Positions 8,029-16,850 are shown, counted from the first letter of the stretch. The stretch: DNA of 47,317 nt from Acidobacteriota bacterium (GCA_022340665.1 JAJDNM010000077.1:1-47317); one strand, 5' to 3'. Numbers and translations: made by a program. The notes: generated from the letters alone by a model not told the origin.

Positions 8029-8900
8029 GTCACGCTCCCTTCCGTATCGATGTGTACGGCCGCCTTTCTATCAGCCCAACACATGTAGGTAACCGTCACG
8101 AAATAGCACGCCGGCAGACGGTCGAGAACGCCAATCTTGACAGCGAGCAGGGTCGTTTTTCCGCCGAAACCCATCGGCCCGACACCGAGCTCGTTGCCCT
8201 CCGCGAGGAGCCTGTTCTCGAGCTCCGCAAGCTCCGGAACCGGATTCGTGTCCTTCAGCGGGCGCAGCAGCTGCCGCTTCGATTCTTCGAATGCTGATAC
8301 CCGGTCACCGCCGATGCAGACTCCGAGCACGCCCGGTGCGCATCCCTTGCCCTGGGCTTCGACCACTGCATCGAGCACCGCCCGTCGCACGCCCTCGAGA
8401 TCGCGGCCGGCGCCGAGCCTGCCGTCCGGCAGCTTGTACTGGGTGCCCACGTTCTCGCTGCCGCCCCCTTTGAGGATCATCCGGACCTCGATCGTTGGCT
8501 CATCCCATTGCTCGAAGTGGAGGAACGGAATGCCACGCCCGGCGCCGTCACCGGTGTTTTTCCCGGTAAGGGTGTCGACGGCGTTCGGTCGCAAGTACTT
8601 CCTCGCCGTTGCCTCGCGAACCGCTGCGACAAAATCATCCCTCAGCCTGCGCGTGCTGACACCGCTCGGGTGGTGAATCCACACCACCGGAGTCCCGGTG
8701 TCCTGGCAGATCGGCGCCGAACTCTCCCGCGCCAGATCGACGTTGTTGAGAATCGTACCGAGGGCAATGGAGGCGAGACCATCGTCCTTTTCCGCCTTTC
8801 GTCCTTCTTCGAGCGCCTCCACCACGTCGGCGGGCAGCTCGGTCGAAGCCCTGCGGATCAGCTCGACGAATGTTCCGATATAGGACTGCGAATCTTCCAT
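8016..8900 (-). CDS. fumA: Fumarate hydratase class I, alpha (N-terminal) subunit
   Basis: A 294-residue protein. Family signatures: SSAPICQDTGTPVVWIHHPSGV (first cluster Cys), IPFLHFEQWDEPTIEVRMILKGGGSEN, GCAPGVLGVCIGGDR, LGVGPMGFGGKTTLLAVKIG and VTYMCWADRKA near the end (cluster Cys). These residues hold the 4Fe-4S cluster used to hydrate fumarate. The open frame extends 31 codons further upstream, but those are repeat-derived; the ATG at 8900 has an AGGAGGT ribosome site about 8 bases upstream. L(+)-tartrate dehydratase is the main alternative; genome context would favour fumarase next to an aconitase-encoding region. Confidence 0.92.
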   Translation of the reverse strand: MEDSQSYIGTFVELIRRASTELPADVVEALEEGRKAEKDDGLASIALGTILNNVDLARESSAPICQDTGTPVVWIHHPSGVSTRRLRDDFVAAVREATARKYLRPNAVDTLTGKNTGDGAGRGIPFLHFEQWDEPTIEVRMILKGGGSENVGTQYKLPDGRLGAGRDLEGVRRAVLDAVVEAQGKGCAPGVLGVCIGGDRVSAFEESKRQLLRPLKDTNPVPELAELENRLLAEGNELGVGPMGFGGKTTLLAVKIGVLDRLPACYFVTVTYMCWADRKAAVHIDTEGSVTWLS

Positions 8901-8949
8901 CCAGACACCTCCTGACGAGGAAGTATACGCCTGCCACCTACCCCGCCGA

Positions 8950-9055
8950 GCTTTGAATTTTGAGTTTTGAGTTTCGAGTTCCCAACCGCCCACCCACCTC
9001 TCCGAATTTGCAGCGGGAGTAACTCAAACCTCAAAACTGAGAACTCAAAACTGAC
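8950..9055. repeat. Inverted heptamer element (TTTTGAG/CTCAAAA)
   Basis: The left arm has TTTTGAG heptamers and the right arm CTCAAAA heptamers around a core with CCGCCCACCCACC and GCGGGAG. Both arms use the same word in opposite orientation. It sits upstream of the fumarase operon and downstream of the first MshEN gene. Confidence 0.8.
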
Positions 9056-9071
9056 GCGGAAGGGTGGTCGG

Positions 9072-10199
9072 CTATGAGACGATCTTTTTCTTGAGAATCA
9101 AGACCTCGAAGGCGATGCTGGCCTTCTGCGCCGCATCGACCAGCGCCTCGCGGTGGAGATTAGGCGTCCTCGAGTTGCTGGCATCCCCCACGAGATACGC
9201 AACCACCCGGTTCTTGACCAGCACCGGAATGATCGCGATTTCGGTGGGTGGTGGATCTCCCAGAGTGCTGGTCAACAGGCCGTTGGTCTCACCGGGCGGG
9301 ATCCGGCCCCAAAACCCGTTTTCGTCACCGGCCTCGGACAGAACGGACTTCGTCTCCGTCGGGATCGAAAACGATTGGACGTCGTCCACCACAACCCCCG
9401 CGCCCTTCGCCAACCAGCCCACGATCTTCCCGGTATGAACGACGAGCAGAAAACACCGATCGAGAATGGCTGAGGCCCTGCGCAACAACAATTCTCCGAC
9501 TTCGTCCCTGTTGTCGGCCTGGCACAGCAGTTGTCTGTAAGCCTTCGAGTCCAGGGGACGGGTCGCGGCCGCGCGGTTGCTCTTCGGAATCGGTGAGAGT
9601 CCCGGGAAGGTCGACGCCAGAGGGTTGTTGCCGTTGTCCTTCTTCTGCTTCACATTCAGTAGATCGGAGGATCTCAGTCGGGGCGGTTTCCACAACCGAT
9701 CCCACGCGTCCGTCGTGCCAGCCGATCGCACCCGACGCCCGTGGCGCCGGTTCGGGTCAGCCGTTTCGGTCGGATATTCCTGGATTTCGGTAAGGGCTTC
9801 GAGGATTGCCGTTTCGGTCGCCACATGAGGTTTGATGTCGAGTCCGAGATAACTGATGACCTCCTCGATCGCAGCGGGGTTTCTCGGTGTCGTCATCGCG
9901 ACACCGAGGTTCTCACCGCGTTTCTCGAAGACCATTGCCTGTATCCGCCGAGCCACATGAGTAGGAATCAAGCGCTTCAGCCTGTCCGGCACGCGGCGAA
10001 GGACGGCTGAAGAAACCGACGGTACGTCAAGCTGTTCCGAGAGCGCCTCGAGCAGGGCGTGCTCGTCGACGAACCCGAACTTGAGCAGTTGCGTCCCGAG
10101 ACGTCCTCCGTTGTAGTGGCACGCCTCGAGGCCCGTATGGAGTTCGGCGATCGCAATCGCTCCACGTTCGAGCAGAATCTCTCCAAGCCTTTTCACCAC
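9072..10199 (-). CDS. MshEN (GspE N-terminal) domain protein, paralogue 1
   Basis: A 375-residue protein. Residues 3-55 show the two-part MshEN pattern, RLGEILLERGAI...GLEAC then RLGTQLLKFGFVDEHALLEALSEQ, which in pilus and secretion ATPases binds cyclic di-GMP. Residues 60-140 complete the GspE N-terminal domain (VARRIQAMVFEKRGENLGVAMTTPRNPAAIEEVISYLG). There is no Walker ATPase domain. A linker (145-215) leads to a C-terminal GAF-like domain at about 225-370 (LLLRRASAILDRCFLLVVHTGKIVGW, IPVLVKNRVVAYLVGD). A stand-alone sensor or adaptor linking c-di-GMP to motility or secretion is inferred. The start is supported by the family alignment. Confidence 0.8.
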   Translation of the reverse strand: MVKRLGEILLERGAIAIAELHTGLEACHYNGGRLGTQLLKFGFVDEHALLEALSEQLDVPSVSSAVLRRVPDRLKRLIPTHVARRIQAMVFEKRGENLGVAMTTPRNPAAIEEVISYLGLDIKPHVATETAILEALTEIQEYPTETADPNRRHGRRVRSAGTTDAWDRLWKPPRLRSSDLLNVKQKKDNGNNPLASTFPGLSPIPKSNRAAATRPLDSKAYRQLLCQADNRDEVGELLLRRASAILDRCFLLVVHTGKIVGWLAKGAGVVVDDVQSFSIPTETKSVLSEAGDENGFWGRIPPGETNGLLTSTLGDPPPTEIAIIPVLVKNRVVAYLVGDASNSRTPNLHREALVDAAQKASIAFEVLILKKKIVS

Positions 10200-10285
10200 A
10201 CCATTTTAACCCGCATTATTCATGAAACCTCTAGTGCGGCCGGCGATTCACCATACCCAGCGGTGTCCGCTCGCCTCAGGGTGCT

Positions 10286-10406
10286 CTCCCCGCCGACAAC
10301 AGCGCGATGTGGCCGAAGGCTCGCCACAGGGCGAGCCCATCGGCCACGCGCTGGTGGTGGTGAGACACAAGCGCCGAAGGCGCGCCGTAACGTACTGTCA
10401 AGTACG
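10286..10406. repeat. REP-like palindromic element, copy 1
   Basis: Near-palindromic arms (GACAACAGCGC...GTGGCCGA and CGGCCACGCGCTGGTGGTGG) enclose a perfect GGCTCGCC/GGCGAGCC stem with a 4-base ACAG loop (ACA plus an unpaired G). Right of it are two more hairpins: GCGCC-GAA-GGCGC (10371-10383) and CGTACT-GTCA-AGTACG (10391-10406). The same flanking arms recur at 16913-17002, and the last hairpin with its right flank recurs at 33593-33619 with one mismatch. It lies between the two MshEN paralogues. Confidence 0.8.
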
Positions 10407-10437
10407 CCTCCGCGCCCTGTGAGGCCCGGCCCGGGCT

Positions 10438-11553
10438 TCAGCTCTTTCCGCGGAGAATGGCGGTCAGTGCGTCCCCTGCGACCCGGGAAGCGGCCACCAT
10501 TTCGTCGATCACGGATTCGGGCACGGGCTGTCCGGGAATATCCCCCAAGAGATACCCCTTGGTACGGCCCTTCATCTTGAGCGGCACGACCAGCACCTCG
10601 ACCGGCGCTGGCAAACCCAGTATTTCGAGGACCTGGGCATCGACCGGGCCACCTTGGAGCGGACCGACGTATCGGTCGATTTCCTCCAGCTCCCAGAACA
10701 CCGACGGAATCTCGGAAAGGGTCGAGAAGGATCTCAGATCGGGCGCATCCAGTGGCAGGCCCCGACCCATCCAGCCCGACACCTTGCCGTGATGAACCGC
10801 GAAAAGGCATATCCTGTCGAGCCGCTGGGATGCGTAGTGAGTCAACTTTTCCCCGAGCTCAGCGGCACTCGAGGCACTTCCGAGTTGGCGAAACAGCTCG
10901 GTGCTGCCGATCTTGGCTCCCCTGACCCTGCCCTCGCCCGAACCGACCGGGATCAGGCTCGGGAAGCTCGCCGTCAGCACCGTACCGGCGGCCTGTGGCC
11001 TGCTGTACAATTCGAGCAGCGTCGCGGGTTTGACATGCGGCCTCCACAGGTCATCCCATCCAAAGCTTTCGGTGTCCGCCACCACATCGGTCAAGAGATC
11101 CGCATCCGAGTCGACCGCAACTGGAACGAATTCCTTCGCGCGTTTGAGGGCGAGTTCGATGGTTCGATCGGATGCCACGAAGGGCTCCACTTGCAGCTGG
11201 GTAAAGCTCGCGATCCGGTTGATGATCTTCGGATCCGCAGGGTTGCTCATCGCCACCTGGAGACGGCCATTCACCTTCCGGAAGGGAACGACCTGAAGTT
11301 GCTCCAGCATCGCTCGCGGAAGAACACCGCTGTCGAGTGACTCGAGGAAGTCCAAAAGGGTTCCGGCCGAGATGAACGGGACTCCCTGTTGCTCGGCAAG
11401 GGCCTCCAACAGCGAACGCTCGTCGATGAACCCCTGGTCCACCAGACACGTGCCGAGCCGCTCCCCGCCCTCTCGGCAAGCTTCAAGACCGGTCTGAAGC
11501 TGCTCGACCGAAATCGCCCCCCGCTCGATAAGCATCTGACCCAGGAGTCCCAT
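10438..11553 (-). CDS. MshEN (GspE N-terminal) domain protein, paralogue 2
   Basis: A 371-residue protein with the same architecture as its downstream neighbour: MshEN at 1-55 (LLGQMLIERGAISVEQLQTGLEAC, RLGTCLVDQGFIDERSLLEALAEQ), the rest of the GspE N-terminal domain to about 140, a linker, and a GAF-like domain at about 225-365 (LTHYASQRLDRICLFAVHHGKVSGWMGRG, VLVVPLKMKGRTKGYLLGD). The first motif reads LLG where paralogue 1 has RLG, so the Arg expected for c-di-GMP contact is missing. Tandem duplication is the simplest origin. No ATPase domain. Specific partners are unknown. Confidence 0.8.
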   Translation of the reverse strand: MGLLGQMLIERGAISVEQLQTGLEACREGGERLGTCLVDQGFIDERSLLEALAEQQGVPFISAGTLLDFLESLDSGVLPRAMLEQLQVVPFRKVNGRLQVAMSNPADPKIINRIASFTQLQVEPFVASDRTIELALKRAKEFVPVAVDSDADLLTDVVADTESFGWDDLWRPHVKPATLLELYSRPQAAGTVLTASFPSLIPVGSGEGRVRGAKIGSTELFRQLGSASSAAELGEKLTHYASQRLDRICLFAVHHGKVSGWMGRGLPLDAPDLRSFSTLSEIPSVFWELEEIDRYVGPLQGGPVDAQVLEILGLPAPVEVLVVPLKMKGRTKGYLLGDIPGQPVPESVIDEMVAASRVAGDALTAILRGKS

Positions 11554-11694
11554 GGCGCATATTCTACAACTTCTGCACAGTCAACCCCACAGGCTTTACA
11601 AATGATGCCATTTCTGGCGAAATCCGACCATTTTGCGCAGTGGGCGCAATTCGAAGGGTCGATTCATTGAGCAAAATCAGCGAGGAAGGCGTCA

Positions 11695-11740
11695 GAAATT
11701 CAAAATTCCGCGTTCAGAATTCCGAATTCCGAATTCTTTT
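11695..11740. repeat. AATTC-rich heptamer repeat over the rimI 3' end
   Basis: Units of AATTCAAA and AATTCCG type run into the end of the minus-strand rimI gene, so its last residues (NSEF) and stop codon are made from repeat sequence. Confidence 0.6.
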
Positions 11741-12172
11741 CGTCATCAGCACCGCGTCTTCGCCATCCGGATAGTACGAGGGACGGCTGCCTACCTGCTC
11801 GTAGCTTAGCGAAGCGTAGAGAGCGACGGCCGCTGAGTTGGAAGCTCTGACCTCGAGCGTGAGAGTTTCTCCTCCAACCTCGGCAGCATGGTCCTCGGCG
11901 AGAAACATGAGTCGCTTGGCGAGCCCGGCGCGTCGGTGAACCGGAAGGGTCGCGACCTTGAGCACGTGGAGATCGAGGTATTGCCACGCACAGAACAGAT
12001 ACGCGATCATCTGCCCGGATGGGTCGATGAGCAGTCTGTTGAAACGACCGTCGGCCAGAATTTCGGACATGAAGAACTGCGGCGGCCACGGATCCGAGAA
12101 ACACTCCAACTCGGCCTCGGCCAGTGCCCTCACATCGCCCAACTGCGGCGGACGGACCGAAAGGCGCTGCAC
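11714..12172 (-). CDS. rimI: Ribosomal-protein-alanine N-acetyltransferase
   Basis: A GNAT enzyme of 152 residues from GTG 12172. Signatures: VRPPQLGDVRALAEAELECFSDPWPPQFF at the start, LHVLKVATLPVHRRAGLAKRLM (acetyl-CoA pyrophosphate loop RRAGLA), then TLEVRASNSAAVALYASLSYEQVG. RimI acetylates the N-terminal Ala of ribosomal protein S18, and its gene commonly neighbours tsaB, as here. A longer frame to 12238 exists but overlaps tsaB by 62 bases; the GTG lies 4 bases after the tsaB stop and gives the usual family N-terminus. The C-terminal residues run into intergenic repeat. Another GNAT substrate is possible. Confidence 0.85.
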   Translation of the reverse strand: MQRLSVRPPQLGDVRALAEAELECFSDPWPPQFFMSEILADGRFNRLLIDPSGQMIAYLFCAWQYLDLHVLKVATLPVHRRAGLAKRLMFLAEDHAAEVGGETLTLEVRASNSAAVALYASLSYEQVGSRPSYYPDGEDAVLMTKRIRNSEF

Positions 12173-12176
12173 GATC

Positions 12177-12845
12177 TCAGCTCTCGCTCTTGCGAGTGGA
12201 AATGGGCGGTCCTTCGACGTACAGGGGCTCCGCATCATCTCCGGGCAAACCCGTCTCCGCCAGATACATGAGAGCTTCGGCCGAGCTCCGCACCGCAGTC
12301 ACTCGCTCGGCATCGCCCAGATCGAGGGCCTCGGCTGCCGACCAGGGTCCTCGGTCTGCCACCTTTGAAATCGACAGAATTTCGATGTTGCCCAGTGCCC
12401 TGGGCAGCTGTTCGCCGGAAATTTCGAAGTGTCGGGCGTACACCTCCCCCCGGCGGCCGGGCTGCGCGCACCACACCTGCGCCGGTCCGGCACACCGGGC
12501 GGCCAGCATCACGAGGGATTCGTAGGCGAGGCATCTCGCGCCGACCGCGGCGACCAGCCCGGCCGCCGTCGCCAGCCCGGATCGAATACCGGTGAAGGAG
12601 CCCGGACCGCGGGACACCACAATCTCGGAGATCGATTCTCCGGTCAGCCCGGCATCTTCAACCAACAGATCGATCGCAGCCAGCACAAGAGTCGAGCGCG
12701 GCGCAACGCCCCCGAGGCGAACCAGCGAGATCGTCCTGCAGGCCGCAGCGGACAGCGCCACCTCGAGCTGCGGTCCACAGGTCACCAGGGCGAGACGAAC
12801 TTCGCTCGCTTCCGGATCCTGCCCGGACGATTCTTGGCCGGTCAT
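12177..12845 (-). CDS. tsaB: tRNA t6A biosynthesis protein TsaB
   Basis: A 222-residue protein. The ASKHA-fold core contains ISEIVVSRGPGSFTGIRSGLATAAGLVAA (about 72-100), the TsaB hallmark, preceded by PRSTLVLAAIDLLVEDAGLT. TsaB is the non-catalytic partner that supports TsaD and TsaE in attaching threonylcarbamoyl to A37 of ANN-decoding tRNAs. The open frame extends upstream inside the acylase gene, but the ATG at 12845 overlaps the acylase stop (ATGA), which fits coupled translation. The N-terminus (MTGQESSGQDPEASEVRLALVTC) is a little longer than usual and lacks the typical ILAIDTS motif start. It precedes rimI. Confidence 0.88.
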   Translation of the reverse strand: MTGQESSGQDPEASEVRLALVTCGPQLEVALSAAACRTISLVRLGGVAPRSTLVLAAIDLLVEDAGLTGESISEIVVSRGPGSFTGIRSGLATAAGLVAAVGARCLAYESLVMLAARCAGPAQVWCAQPGRRGEVYARHFEISGEQLPRALGNIEILSISKVADRGPWSAAEALDLGDAERVTAVRSSAEALMYLAETGLPGDDAEPLYVEGPPISTRKSES

Positions 12846-15211
12846 CGTCCGGCTCCGGTTCCCGTCTGCCCACCCGGCGCGGGCGCCAGTTCCAGAGTCG
12901 CCAGGGTCGCTGCCTCGACCGCCTCGCGGCTGAACGGAAGGCGATCGTGCCCAAGATTGAGCCAGCTCGAGAGCTGGTCCGAGTAATGGCGGGACCACGG
13001 GCGCCCACTCTGCCCGACCGGCAGAACCAGAACGGCCGAGTCCCAATCGCCAACATCGGCGACAAACCGCAGCGCCGGTATGGAGGTCACTGAATACGGC
13101 TCCCGCCTGTTCCAATAGTGCGCGTTGATCGTCACGTTGCCTCCCGGTACCGGAAACGGACCTTTGCTCCACGAATCCGATAACAGCTCGGTGGCAGGCG
13201 AGAGACGGGCGAGCGGGTGGTCGAATCTCACCCTGTGGACCTCTCCCCATTTCTTCTGCGGACCCATGCCGTCCAGGCGATTGATCACACGATCGAGAAT
13301 CTCAGATTGCGTCTGGCGTCCGGCCGTTGCAACATCGTCCCACCATGATTCTTCGAGTCCCCCGGCCAGCAGCCGAAGCACCTCTTCCGATCCGATCGGA
13401 TTCCAGCCGAGCTCCTCCCGTTCCGCCTCATCTCCACCCACCGCCTGCGCGAGCTCGATCATGAAGCGCGAATACAGTGTCGCCGTGGTTGATTCCACAT
13501 TCATGCGCGCATCCCACGCCAGCAACGCTTCGGCCGTAGGCCCCTCGCGCCCTTCGAGTTCCGGCCTGAGTTGGCGGAGCAGGGCGATCGCGCGAGCCGA
13601 CACCACATCTCCCTGAAGCTCCGCGAATCCCTCGACAGTCCAGTCGGACCGTGCCGCGAGCGCTCCCCGAATCCGCCGCGCCCTCCACGGAGGTGCGAAT
13701 TCGGCTGGAAATCTGTGTCTCTCGGGAAAATCTCCTTCGCTGAAGCAATCATGGTTCGCTGCCGCGACGAAGGCTTCGCTCGGATCGATCAAGGGAGCGG
13801 CTGCCACCGGTTGGAATCCCTGCCACGCCCACCGCGAATCGGAACCCGGCGACGGCAAACGCCCCGCTCCTCTCCCTCGGTCCGGAACCCGACCGACAAC
13901 CTGCTCGAGGATGTGTCCGTTCACATCCGCGGCGATCAGGTTCATCGCGGGGCCGACCACGTCGTCCCAGGCCGCCGCGACCTCGGTCACGGTGCTCGCA
14001 CGGTTCATTCCGAGGATTGCAGCCGCCACGCTCGGACCGTGACGGCCGACCCACGACAACGCGAGGGTCTCTCCCCGCTGCTCTCGAACCACCGGACCAT
14101 GCTGCGACAGACGAACCTTGAGCAGAACCGGTGCGTCCTGCCAGCGCACGACAATGTCCTCGGCCACGGTCCTCAACAATTGCCAGCGCCCGTCCACCAG
14201 CTCGCGAGTGCGATCGTCATCCAACGTGAGCACGAAAAGATCCTGGTCGTCGAGCATCGCCAGCGTGAGGCCCCACGCGACCCCCTGGGTGTGGCCGATC
14301 ACGACCCCCGGAATTCCGGCCAGCGAAACACCCGCAACGTGGGTGCGCGGCCCTCGCAGGTGAACGGCAAAGAACGAACCCGGCATCTGCACGCCGAGAT
14401 GCGGATCGTTGGCGAGAAGAGCTCTGCCCGTGGCACTCCGTTCGGGCGCCACCGCCCAACTGTTGGAACCGAAGCCACCCATCGGTGGGGTGATCGCTTC
14501 GTCTTCGCGGCGCGGCTGGCTGACGCCATCTCCGGGCGGAACCCAGGCCTGCACCTGGGCGGGCGTCCAGCCCCAGAGATCGGTAGCTCGATCGCGGCCG
14601 AGCCGGGAGAGCTCTACTGCCCTCTTGAGCTCTTCCCCCATCGCCCAGCTGAGCTCGAGCTCGAGCAGCATTCCGATCGTCAGCGAATCCTCGACCTTCC
14701 AGGGTACGGGGTCGACACCCAGAAGCCATATCTCAGGAGCGATCCACCTCCCGAACTGGCCGATGGCGGCATTCACACCGGCCGCATAGGAATCCAAAAC
14801 CCGTCTTTCCTCGGTCGACAGCATCGCCGATTGTCGCCTCGCCGACGCGGCCAGCCGAAGCACCCTCATCTTACGATCATTGTCCAACGCTGCTTCGCCG
14901 AAGACCTCCGAAAGGCGTCCCGCTCCCTTTCGCCGAGCCAGGTCCATTTGGAAGAACCGGTCGCGTGCGTGGACGTACCCGAGACTGAACCAGAGACCGG
15001 ACTCACTCTCCGACTCGATGTGCGGGATCCCCCGGTCGTCGATCAAGACCCTGGATTGCGCAGGGCACCCGGCAATCACCTCGGTCACCGCTCCCCGTTC
15101 GGGGAGCCGGCTCGATGCAGATCGTACGCGGAGGTGGGTGAGGGCGATAACCGCGGCAAGAACCAGAAAGACGACCAGCGCCAAGAGCACGAACCACCCT
15201 CGGCGAATCAT
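12842..15211 (-). CDS. Penicillin acylase family (Ntn hydrolase)
   Basis: A 789-residue protein. Residues 6-26 form an N-terminal membrane anchor or signal. The A-chain region holds RVLIDDRGIPHIESESESGLWFSLGYVHARDRFFQMDLARR. Self-cleavage would expose Ser249 in GGFGSNSWAVAPERSATGRALLANDPHL, the nucleophile signature. The B-chain keeps VAGVSLAGIPGVVIGHTQGVAWGLT and PGGNVTINAHYW. Family members hydrolyse amides such as penicillins, acyl-homoserine lactones or other N-acyl compounds; the true substrate cannot be read here. Location is periplasmic. The gene is coupled by 4-base overlaps to the SRPBCC gene upstream and tsaB downstream. Confidence 0.9.
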   Translation of the reverse strand: MIRRGWFVLLALVVFLVLAAVIALTHLRVRSASSRLPERGAVTEVIAGCPAQSRVLIDDRGIPHIESESESGLWFSLGYVHARDRFFQMDLARRKGAGRLSEVFGEAALDNDRKMRVLRLAASARRQSAMLSTEERRVLDSYAAGVNAAIGQFGRWIAPEIWLLGVDPVPWKVEDSLTIGMLLELELSWAMGEELKRAVELSRLGRDRATDLWGWTPAQVQAWVPPGDGVSQPRREDEAITPPMGGFGSNSWAVAPERSATGRALLANDPHLGVQMPGSFFAVHLRGPRTHVAGVSLAGIPGVVIGHTQGVAWGLTLAMLDDQDLFVLTLDDDRTRELVDGRWQLLRTVAEDIVVRWQDAPVLLKVRLSQHGPVVREQRGETLALSWVGRHGPSVAAAILGMNRASTVTEVAAAWDDVVGPAMNLIAADVNGHILEQVVGRVPDRGRGAGRLPSPGSDSRWAWQGFQPVAAAPLIDPSEAFVAAANHDCFSEGDFPERHRFPAEFAPPWRARRIRGALAARSDWTVEGFAELQGDVVSARAIALLRQLRPELEGREGPTAEALLAWDARMNVESTTATLYSRFMIELAQAVGGDEAEREELGWNPIGSEEVLRLLAGGLEESWWDDVATAGRQTQSEILDRVINRLDGMGPQKKWGEVHRVRFDHPLARLSPATELLSDSWSKGPFPVPGGNVTINAHYWNRREPYSVTSIPALRFVADVGDWDSAVLVLPVGQSGRPWSRHYSDQLSSWLNLGHDRLPFSREAVEAATLATLELAPAPGGQTGTGAGR

Positions 15212-15645
15212 GACGACTCACTCTCTCCGAACGGCTGGCCCTTGCCCGTTTCGCAGTACGCCTTGAGGCTCCGCATGTAGGAACCCCAGTGGAAGTTGCA
15301 GTTGGCAAAGAAGTCAGTCACCTCACGCCAACCGCCGTGAGTGAAACGCAGCACGGTCGAACCCTCCCGGTCTTCGAGATCGAAGGTGAATGTCGTGGCG
15401 ACCCATTCCGGATCCCCCTCGAGGCAGACCCACTCGACGCGTTCGTTTGGCTCGAGCGCCTCGATTCGCATCCTGTCGTGATACCGATCGCCGAATCTGA
15501 AGCTCGCGATCGAGCCAACTGTCGGGGTGGCTATGGTCTCCGTGGTCCACCAGGCGGCGAGCCCTTCCTGCTCGGTCAATGCCGCATACACCAAGGCGAT
15601 CGGAGCATCGATCGTCAGGAGGTGCTTGATCTCGAACATGCCCAA
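15208..15645 (-). CDS. SRPBCC (AHSA1/START-like) domain protein
   Basis: A 145-residue protein with the activator-of-Hsp90 type SRPBCC fold: IKHLLTIDAPIALVYAALTEQEGLAAWWTTE, IASFRFGDRYHDRMRIEALEPNERVEWVC, TTFTFDLEDREGSTVLRFTHGGW and NFHWGSYMRSLKAYCETG. The family forms a deep hydrophobic ligand cavity; bacterial members have varied or unknown ligands. First gene of the minus-strand run that continues into the acylase by an ATGA overlap. No signal peptide, so cytoplasmic. Confidence 0.88.
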   Translation of the reverse strand: MGMFEIKHLLTIDAPIALVYAALTEQEGLAAWWTTETIATPTVGSIASFRFGDRYHDRMRIEALEPNERVEWVCLEGDPEWVATTFTFDLEDREGSTVLRFTHGGWREVTDFFANCNFHWGSYMRSLKAYCETGKGQPFGESESS

Positions 15646-15699
15646 TCCTTTCAGCCGCTTTCAATCAGCAGGATACAAGATGATCCCACCCCTCCAACA

Positions 15700-15730
15700 A
15701 CCCAATTCTGAATTCTGAATTCTGAATTGG
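15700..15730. repeat. Short heptamer array (TTCTGAA)
   Basis: Three to four tandem heptamers of the type AATTCTG lie upstream of the DHH gene, next to a C-rich stretch (CCACCCCTCC). It looks like one half of the inverted heptamer family. A TATACT at 15739-15744 just downstream could be a -10 box for the DHH gene. Confidence 0.6.
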
Positions 15731-15812
15731 ATCGTCAGGGTATACTCTCCCGTCGAGACCTCATGTTGACATCAATTCCGATTCATCAACCAGTGACCAA
15801 CGGACGGGCGAC

Positions 15813-16850
15813 ATGAGCCCAAAGGTGACGCCCGCAAAGCGCCTGGCACGACTGACCTCCGTACTAGACGGTGCGCGCAGCATGCTGATCATCGTGCAGA
15901 ACACACCGGACCCGGACGCGATCGCCGCCGCCGCCGCACTGCGTGAACTGGCAAACGAACGCCATGAGATCGCATGTTCGATTGGCCACTCGGGCGGTGT
16001 CTGGAGAGCGGAGAACCTGGCCCTTCTCAAGTACCTGGGCCTCAACACCCGGTCTCTCGTCGATCTCGACCTTGATCGCTTCGACAGGTTGAGCATGGTG
16101 GATGCCCAGCCGGGCGCCGGAAATGTGAACTTCGATCCATCGGTCCGGCTCGACGTGGTCATCGACCACCACCCGATCCGACGCGAAACCCGAAGCGCGA
16201 GATTCACCGATGTGAGAAGCCGCTACGGAGCAACCTCGACGATACTTTTCGAGTACCTCAAGCAGGCGAAAATCGAGATTCCGACTCCAGTTGCGACCGC
16301 GATGGTATATGGCATCAGATCCGATACCCAGGACCTCGGCCGCGAGAGCACTCGAGCGGACGTGGAAGCCTTCCTTGACCTCTACCCGCTCGCCAATCCT
16401 CGTGCCCTCGGCCGAATCGTCCAAGCGACGCTGCCCCGCACCTACTTTTCCAAACTGCGAAATGCCCTGGACGATGCAAGGATCCACGGCGACCGAATAG
16501 TCTCATACCTCGGCCAGCTCGAATCACCAGAGATGGTGGCAGAAGCTGCAGACCTGCTGCTGCGCGCCGAAGGAATTCAATGGGCAATGACCATGGGGAT
16601 TATCGACGATACGCTCCACCTCAGCCTCCGTACCACGGACCGAGAACGCCACGCGGGTCGGGTCGCACGCAACCTCGGGGGGAGGAGCGGCTTCGGTGGC
16701 GGCCATCAGGCGTTGGCTGCGGCGCAGATCCCCCTCGAAGAGACCGACCTGAGCGAACGAAAGCTTCGGACGAGGATGAGGGACCTGACGAAGAGGTTTC
16801 TGCGTGCCACCGGCGACGCCAAGGAACCCGGCAAACGCCTCTGCCAATAA
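15813..16850 (+). CDS. DHH/DHHA1 phosphoesterase (nanoRNase/pAp phosphatase-like)
   Basis: A 345-residue protein. DHH domain: MLIIVQNTPDPDAIAAAAAL (motif I), SMVDAQPG (motif II), VVIDHHPI (motif III, the name-giving DHH), then TSTILFEYLKQAKIEI and TAMVYGIRSDTQDLGRE (motif IV). The C-terminal DHHA1 ends GGRSGFGGGHQALAAAQIP, the substrate-binding GGGH. Such enzymes degrade 2-5 nt RNAs or 3'-phosphoadenosine phosphate in the cytoplasm. In motif I the usual metal-binding His position appears to be Gln (VQN). The start has only a weak ribosome site. Its stop runs straight into a repeat element. Confidence 0.85.
   Translation: MSPKVTPAKRLARLTSVLDGARSMLIIVQNTPDPDAIAAAAALRELANERHEIACSIGHSGGVWRAENLALLKYLGLNTRSLVDLDLDRFDRLSMVDAQPGAGNVNFDPSVRLDVVIDHHPIRRETRSARFTDVRSRYGATSTILFEYLKQAKIEIPTPVATAMVYGIRSDTQDLGRESTRADVEAFLDLYPLANPRALGRIVQATLPRTYFSKLRNALDDARIHGDRIVSYLGQLESPEMVAEAADLLLRAEGIQWAMTMGIIDDTLHLSLRTTDRERHAGRVARNLGGRSGFGGGHQALAAAQIPLEETDLSERKLRTRMRDLTKRFLRATGDAKEPGKRLCQ

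Noticed and set aside
13571-15280. 569-codon open frame on the plus strand
   Set aside because: It is antisense to the penicillin-acylase gene, His/Arg/Pro-rich, and has no family resemblance; a shadow frame caused by high GC.
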